A stretch of 64,000 nucleotides of DNA from Corydoras sp. C115 (Eukaryota; Chordata; Actinopteri; Siluriformes; Callichthyidae): NCBI GenBank assembly GCA_019802505.1, contig JAFMOC010000030.1:1631001-1695000 (forward strand). Direction: 5' to 3'. A model generated the notes under the pieces. The model was given only the letters and a program-made list of their open reading frames with translations, had not been told where the DNA came from and ran no database searches. The position numbers and the translations under genes were made by a program. This document shows positions 59,420-64,000 of the stretch, piece by piece. Position 1 is the first letter of the stretch, and each line of letters opens with the position of its first letter.

Positions 59420-59940
59420 CACCACCGAAAATATCTCAAAAATATAATTTCCCTCTTAACCCCATCCAACGGCTTCGGGATGAATAAGAACATGACAGAC
59501 ATGCTCTCAAGGAGAGCAGGAGAGCTGCCTCCATCATCAAAGACCCAACACACCCCCAACACGGACTATTCACACTTCTAGCATCAGGTCGGAGGTACAG
59601 AAGTGTGAAATGCAAAACCAGCAGATTAAAGAACTCTTTTTTTTTTCCCCACGGTCATTAGACTCATGAACAGCTGAGCTGATGACCACCTCAAGCATTT
59701 GTGCACTAAATTCTACACTCCCCATCGGACCTTTGCAATATAATGTAGCTTTGCACAATGTAAATAACCTAACAATATGTATACAGAGTTTGTGTGTTTT
59801 TCAGGTGTTTATATAGTTATATTTTCATTATTATTATTATATTTACTTTTTCTTACTCATCCAGGTCAGACAAAGTAAGAATTTCATTGCGCAGGGAAAC
59901 ATGTTTCTATATGTGTATATGACAATAAAAGGTTTTAACA
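59420..59940 (+). mobile_element. LINE (non-LTR retrotransposon) 3' end
   Basis: The plus-strand frame reads AASIIKDPTHPQHGLFTLLA, then SGRRYRSVKCKTSRLKNSFF, the conserved C-terminal tail after the reverse transcriptase of fish LINEs of the L2/CR1 or Rex type. A T9 run then breaks the frame. The 3' end has CAGACAAAGTAAGAATTTCATTGCGCAG and a GACAATAAAAGG terminus. No reverse transcriptase domain is present, so this is a 5'-truncated insertion. Confidence 0.7.
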
Positions 59941-59992
59941 ACCTTTTAAGTGTTTTACTTCATGTATTGTTTTATTGTTTATATTGTATACT

Positions 59993-60322
59993 TCCATCCA
60001 TTATCTTCCGCTTTATCCTATATTAGGGTCAAGGGGTGGGGTTCCCCATGCCCATCCAGGGGAGAACGTTTTGGGCGTTGGGCAAATACACCCAGGGCAG
60101 GGCGCCAATCTATCACTGGGCACACACTCACTCAGACACGCACACATACACACTTTATATGGGGCAATTTGGAGAACTCAATTGACTTGATACAAGAGAA
60201 CCCGGAGGAAACCCACGCGGACACGGGGAGAACATGGAAACTCCACCCAGATGGGGATTCGCACCAGGAATCACTGGCACTGAGAGTTGAACATGCTAAA
60301 CCACTAAGCCACCATGCCACCC
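59993..60322 (-). repeat. V-SINE copy with small core deletion
   Basis: Minus-strand head GGTGGCATGGTGGCTTAGTGG, B-box slightly altered (GGTGCGAATCC). The core loses the CCGGTTTCCTCCCACAGTCC block (junction TTCTCTTGTATCAAG). Confidence 0.92.
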
Positions 60323-60337
60323 TATTGTGTTCTTTTT

Positions 60338-60430
60338 TTATTTTTTTTTATAACTTTAAGTTTAAACACTGTACAGCACTTTGTTTCAGCTGATATTGTT
60401 TTAAAAGTGCTTTATAAATAAAGTTGAGTT
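60338..60430 (+). repeat. retroelement 3' tail (AAAGTGCTTTATAAATAAAGTTGAGTTGAG)
   Basis: A common teleost repeat terminus with a GAGTT-like tail. Only the last about 90 bp is present. Confidence 0.55.
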
Positions 60431-60440
60431 GAGTAAAAGC

Positions 60441-61219
60441 TTTTAATCTTTGAATCTTGAATCTCTATATCTTGTAGAACATTTTTCCAGCAAAATAAAT
60501 GTTGTTAAAATTTCACTTAAATGTATTGTACATGTGTCCCTAAAGTTTTCTTATGTAATAGGTCTGCCTAACTGTGTTCACTCTTTTTTTTTCTAAACTA
60601 TTCTTCCAATGGCAAGGGGTACTGGTGCCAGTTTTAGCAACGGTTGGGTAACATGCAGGAAAACACCAGCCAGAAACATCAGCATCTCCACAAATGTGGC
60701 TTAAAGCACACCTCTTCTAATTGCAGGGTGGCAAGCCACAGTTAATTGTCCCAAGAAAGCACTTTGTGCAAGACCTGCACTGAGAGCCACTGGCATCAAA
60801 ACCTGGACTGGCCATGCAACGATCGGCGATGGCATCACCACTTAGCACGATTGACACAATGTCTTACTGTGGTACAGTATATGAATGAACCAGCACAAAA
60901 CTCACACAGGAAGTCAGCGTGAAAGCACAGAGTGCTAGATCAACAACTGGAACCAAAATTGTCTGCACCTACACAATTATAACATCCTAATCCTAAAAAT
61001 ATTCCCATGCTATCCAATAGAGTCAGTGTTCTAAAGAATCCTTTCCAGGTTTCTTTCTAATTAAAATGTTTGGTTTTTGGTCATTGATTGGATTTTGGAT
61101 TGGGTTCTAGAATGCTGTTTTGAGACAATGTGCTATTATAAAGTAATAAAGTGATCCATTTTGCCTACTGTGCTTGCAAACAGAGGAATTAGTCCTCCAC
61201 ATTTAACCCATCAGTGCAG

Positions 61220-61252
<33 letters not shown>

Positions 61253-63317
61253 GGTAAAGTGAGCACACAAGCCTATAACTGCCCATTTTTTTAAAAGTGA
61301 TTAAGGCATTAAATTATTTTACAGGTATTAAAAAGTTAATTCATTTATAATATAAAAATACAATAAATAAAATATTTTGCCTAGTGCACTGGGACATTCC
61401 GCAAGGATGGTACCTTAGCCACAAGCCTGCAACTGCCCAAAAGCAGCACTGTATAAATAAATTTACAGTCTAAACACATAAGAACCTTGCTAGAGAGTCA
61501 AATGGTAACGATGCTGCAGCGCTGTGGTGTGCATCCTTAATCATCTAACTGTCAACCATCTTAACTACAAAGCAAGTAGCAGTGACACTGTCTTTGTTGG
61601 TGGATGGGTGACACCATGATGATGAATGGGGGTATTAACATTATTATGATTAATATATTTGTTATGGTTTATTTTCTTGTGCTTGCTGTGTAGTGCTGTG
61701 GTATTTAATTAATGACTCTGCTAAATCGGGAACATACCCCAACACCCCTACGTTCATGGTAAATTTATTACAAATGCAGCTTTGAGGCATCACAGCCCAA
61801 ACAAAACCACTTGTCAGGTATTTACCATTTAGTCAAACTGACCATGCAGCAATAAGTTTAAGATCTACAGCTATTTTAGAAATGAACATAAGAGCTAGTA
61901 GTTCCATGGCAGGAGGTTGGACACTTTAATCGCTTTAAGTACTGAACATGATAAATGTATTTACATTCAGGACTAAACTCCTTAATTCTAAAGCACTCCC
62001 ACATATCAGTGAGGAAAGGCTTGGAATGGTTACCAATTGGCTGCAGCAGCGTCATGTTTTTATTTTTTATTTTTTTTGTTTTCATGGCAGTGACAGGTTA
62101 GTGTTAATGACCTGAGGAAGAGCAAGCATGTGAAAAAAATGATGGCAGCAAAGAGTACTTAGCAACATGCTGACAGCGAGAAGACAGATATGCACAAGTG
62201 GAACGCTAGGAATATAAAAAGACATGCACAAACACAAGCATGCACACAAATGTGGGCTATGTTGTAATGTTATAAGGAAAAAAAGGTCAACGAGTTTATA
62301 TTCAGCATTTTAAAATAATTGGCAATCTTATATTCGGAAATATTTTTTGTGTGTGCAGAGAGACATCAGTGAACTTTCTGCTTTCTTATATATTCAGCTC
62401 TTTGCAAGAGAACTCAAGCCTTTCTCAAAAAACACAACCTATTAACTTTACAGTTCAAATGGATGTGCACACATGATGCCATTCAAATTTCCCTTGCAGC
62501 ACACTGGTTATATTTAACCTCCTGGAATTTCAACTGAACTGTAGTTTAGAATTTAGAATCATTTTTTTTTGGAAATGTAATCCATCCTCAGGAACGTGTC
62601 AGTATACCGAATCATCAGGTCATTTTTAGATGCTGATTTGATGCAGAATGGTTATGTATATTCAGCTCTATAGTTTGACACCAGCAGTGCTGACACGTAC
62701 CAAACTACATATATACCATCTATATAGTATATGGTGTTCTATAAATGGACAATGAGGTCGAACTCTTTTCAAAAATCTCCAAGACTTAGGCTTTCAAGAT
62801 ATAGGATTTTTAAAACAAATGATGACATTCTAGAACTTTTCATTCAGCTGTACTTTAGAAACTGGGATTGCGTGTCTGTTCGAGGTCTGTCGCAGAAGAA
62901 TAGCACACAGAATTTTAAAATATCCCTGAAGACAATCGGTACATACTTCACACATCGAGCCCAATTTCAGCCTGGATGAAAGACTAAAACTAAAAAGAGC
63001 ATATAAACCTGTACCAATTTAAAATGGAAGAATGTGACAGCAACACGTAATTCACATCAGCTAGAAAGTAGATAATGGCCTAAGAACTAGAGGTGAACAT
63101 TCTGCATTCTACATTTAAAACAGGATGTTTGTTATATTAGACAGACATCCCACTTGTTCAAAGGAGCGATGGTTTTTTGAATATCAACCTTAACCAAACC
63201 GGATGTAAAAAATTACATCTCGCCATTATTTATTTAAAATGACAACTTTTGGCTTCCTGTTGTGCAGAACATTGCTTCAGTTCACTCAGGGTCGTCTACA
63301 AAGCACTGCAGAGGTGT
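60441..63317. other. galt upstream intron stretch, no exon found
   Basis: Looked for the preceding GALT exon on the minus strand and did not see it. The 82-codon plus-strand frame at 62731-62979 is unrecognised. Confidence 0.5.
61222..61250. repeat. (CA)n microsatellite
   Basis: About 14 CA units. Confidence 0.95.
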
Positions 63318-63582
63318 ATCCAGCTTTTCATGCTCATCCAGGGGAGAACGTTTCGGGCACTGGGCAGATACGCCCAGGACAGGGCTTTAATTTATTTCTG
63401 GGCTCACTCACTCACACACAATCACACATTATGTATAAGGGCAATTTAGAGCATCCAATTTAAGTTGAATACATGTTTTTGGACCCACAGAAAACCCACA
63501 CAGACATGGGAGAACGCAGACCAGGATTCGAACCTGGATCCGCAGCACTGAGAGATAAACATACTAACCACTAATCCACCAT
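63318..63582 (-). repeat. old V-SINE, diverged
   Basis: CATCCAGGGGAGAACGTTTCGGGC, GGGCAATTTAGAGCATCCAATTTAAG and GAACGCAGACCAGGATTCGAACC give the family order on the minus strand. The core is shortened. Confidence 0.85.
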
Positions 63583-63605
63583 TTACCAACACCTCAACAG
63601 CATAC

Positions 63606-63957
63606 TCCATCCATCCATCCATTATCTTCCACTTTATCCTCTACTAGGTTCGCGGGGGGTTCCCCATGCCCATCCAGGGGAGAATGTTTCGGGAGCTAGG
63701 CAGATACACACAGGACAGGGCGCCAATCTATCACTGGGCACACACTCACTCACACAGACACACTCTATATGGGGCAATTTGGAGAATTCATTTGACCTTG
63801 ATCCATGTTTTTGGACTGTGGGAAGAAACCGCCGAACCCGTAGGAAACCCACGCGGACACGGGGAGAACGTGGAAACTCCACGCAGATTGGGATTCGAAC
63901 TGGGAATCCCTAGTGCTGAGAGGAGAACATGCTAACCACTAAGCCACCGTGCCGCCC
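63606..63957 (-). repeat. V-SINE copy, full length
   Basis: Minus-strand head GGGCGGCACGGTGGCTTAGTGG, B-box GTTCGAATCC, core and ATGG tail, directly after an older copy in the same orientation. Confidence 0.95.
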
Positions 63958-64000
63958 TACCTTGGAGGTCAGTTTACTCAATTTTCTCAACCATAGTTTA

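Larger units (their letters stand above)
58601..64000 (-). other. galt: partial galt intron upstream of the LLTKYDNLFE exon
   Basis: Everything to the right of 58600 is upstream in the gene. No earlier GALT exon is visible on the minus strand up to 64000, so this intron is at least 5.4 kb long. It carries a GA microsatellite, a LINE 3' end and three V-SINE copies. Its donor site is outside the window. Confidence 0.8.

Noticed and set aside
62731..62979. 82-codon plus-strand frame as a possible upstream galt or other exon
   Set aside because: Wrong strand for galt and no resemblance to GALT or any family I know.
1..64000. Bacterial or phage gene clusters, operons, integrated viral genes
   Set aside because: No dense coding, no ribosome-binding-site pattern and no LTR or viral motifs seen; all coding evidence is spliced galt and transposon relics.

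Overview
This 64-kb window is vertebrate nuclear DNA, almost certainly from a teleost fish and probably an otophysan (catfish/characin type). The evidence is AT-rich non-coding sequence with spliced exons, dense tRNA-derived SINEs of the V-SINE (DANA/Mermaid-like) kind, Tc1-like transposon fossils, fish LINE 3' ends and long CA, TA and GA microsatellites. There is no bacterial gene organisation, and almost every long open reading frame is chance or repeat-derived.

One gene can be supported. On the minus strand lie the last three coding exons of galt, galactose-1-phosphate uridylyltransferase (Leloir pathway): a penultimate-but-one exon at 58517-58600, a penultimate exon at 26736-26890 and a terminal exon at 23071-23169. 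Their splice sites and phases fit, and the joined product is continuous with the family C-terminus, including the metal-ligand histidines of the GWHG and HAHYYP motifs. The introns are about 31.6 kb and 3.6 kb, so most of the window is galt intron. The upstream exons lie beyond the right edge.

Layout: 1-23070 is sequence 3' of galt, holding SINEs, Tc1 fossils and a large inverted-repeat element. 23170-26735 is an intron with a palindromic TG/TA/CA microsatellite. 26891-58516 is the giant intron, loaded with V-SINEs, a second SINE family, hairpin-type repeats, a 190-bp MITE and a local duplication. 58601-64000 is the start of the next intron upstream in the gene, with a LINE 3' end and three V-SINEs.

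The points of most interest concern genome dynamics: a strongly enlarged galt intron, V-SINE copies with intact pol III boxes and perfect 11-14 bp target-site duplications (some of them 5'-truncated), nested SINEs, inverted SINE pairs in transcribed sequence, and a duplication apparently remodelled by recombination between SINE copies. I found no undescribed gene system. Family names for repeats come from recall and were not searched.
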